Assembly (NCBI GenBank): GCA_027924585.1
Contig: BSBM01002121.1
Location: forward strand, 62,001-126,000
Source: Larix kaempferi
Lineage: Eukaryota > Streptophyta > Pinopsida > Pinales > Pinaceae
Length of the DNA stretch: 64,000 bases
Direction: 5' to 3'
Part shown: piece by piece, positions 63,858 through 64,000 of the stretch
How the letters are laid out: each line of letters starts with the position of its first letter
Numbering within the stretch: position 1 is the first letter of the stretch
Position numbers and translations under genes: made by a program
Notes under the pieces: model-generated
Databases searched by the model: none
What the model saw: the letters and a program-made list of their open reading frames with translations, nothing else
Told to the model about the DNA's origin: nothing

Positions 63858-64000
63858 CGTAAATGGAATCTACAAAGTATGCACATTCTACGTCATAACG
63901 ACTTTCTATAGTTTACGCATTCGTCCGGAAATAAGAAAAGCTTACTTCCACCGTTTTTTAAAATCACAGCTTCGAGAAGGTTTACATGATTTCTTAAAAA
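63858..64000 (+). repeat. Start of a further X block (X3), cut by the window end
   Basis: TTTCGTAAATGG, TTTACGCATTCG and CTTCGAGAAGG follow Y2 exactly as they begin X1. The window ends in the A tract just before the expected AAATGGAG marker. Confidence 0.85.

Larger units (their letters stand above)
1..64000 (+). repeat. Tandem satellite array, 173-bp monomer, about 372 copies
   Basis: Monomers follow each other with no spacer and all in one orientation. Successive GCTT monomer starts fall at 1, 174, 347, 520 and so on (period 173), still in step near the end (63421, 63594). Most copies differ from the consensus by a few substitutions. A small set have 1-2 bp indels, giving 171, 172 or 174 bp, and eight are strongly truncated (94, 124 or 134 bp). 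The array passes both window edges. Length near one nucleosome repeat, AT-richness and HOR structure are typical of centromeric or heterochromatic satellites. That location is inferred, not shown. The family and species are not recognised. Confidence 0.98.

Noticed and set aside
1-64000. CRISPR array
   Set aside because: Repeats are contiguous 173-bp units with no unique spacers of 25-45 bp and no cas genes.
1-64000. tRNA, rRNA, telomere repeats or simple microsatellites
   Set aside because: No such conserved cores were seen. Homopolymer runs do not exceed about ten bases and belong to the monomer.

Overview
The whole 64 kb window is one uninterrupted head-to-tail array of an AT-rich satellite DNA. 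The basic monomer is 173 bp. The spacing between successive HindIII-type AAGCTT starts is 173 wherever I counted it, except in short indel variants and eight truncated copies. The array holds roughly 372 monomers, all in the same orientation. I see no unique-sequence gene, RNA gene, transposon, CRISPR array or telomere repeat. Both window edges fall inside the array, so it extends further on both sides.

A long, pure, nucleosome-scale satellite with nested higher-order repeats (HORs) and widespread C-to-T / G-to-A changes at CpG sites points to a eukaryotic chromosome with DNA methylation. Centromeric or pericentromeric heterochromatin is the natural setting. I do not recognise the monomer and will not name a species. 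A representative monomer (63421-63593) is about 33% G+C. It has a 10-bp palindrome CTTCTAGAAG, an A-tract/T-tract dyad, a TACGTCA box, and a CpG-rich patch around TGCGCATGCGTCCGGA.

Layout. 1-5627: diverse monomers with a weak 692-bp (4-mer) HOR and one 94-bp truncated monomer. 5628-10469: an HOR domain whose unit occurs as 8, 7 and 9 monomers in succession. 10470-22900: mixed monomers with short segmental repeats at offsets of about 2248, 1039 and 1212 bp. 22900-37900: a mosaic of blocks repeated at 519, 1903, 5803, 6400-6573 and 8476 bp, plus a 653-bp unit carrying a 39-bp deletion. 38586-42863: 3-mer and 4-mer HORs. 42864-48911: a 1162-bp 7-mer HOR with a 49-bp shortened monomer, then divergent monomers. 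48912-64000: large near-identical blocks in the order X0-Y1-X1-X2-Y2-X3. X is 2075 bp (12 monomers), Y is about 3.93 kb (23 monomers), and XY is about 6.0 kb (35 monomers).

There is no gene set here. The interest lies in the array's exchange history (one crossover junction can be placed within 80 bp, and one single-monomer conversion can be traced), in recurrent deletions at short homologies, and in regulatory-looking motifs carried hundreds of times.
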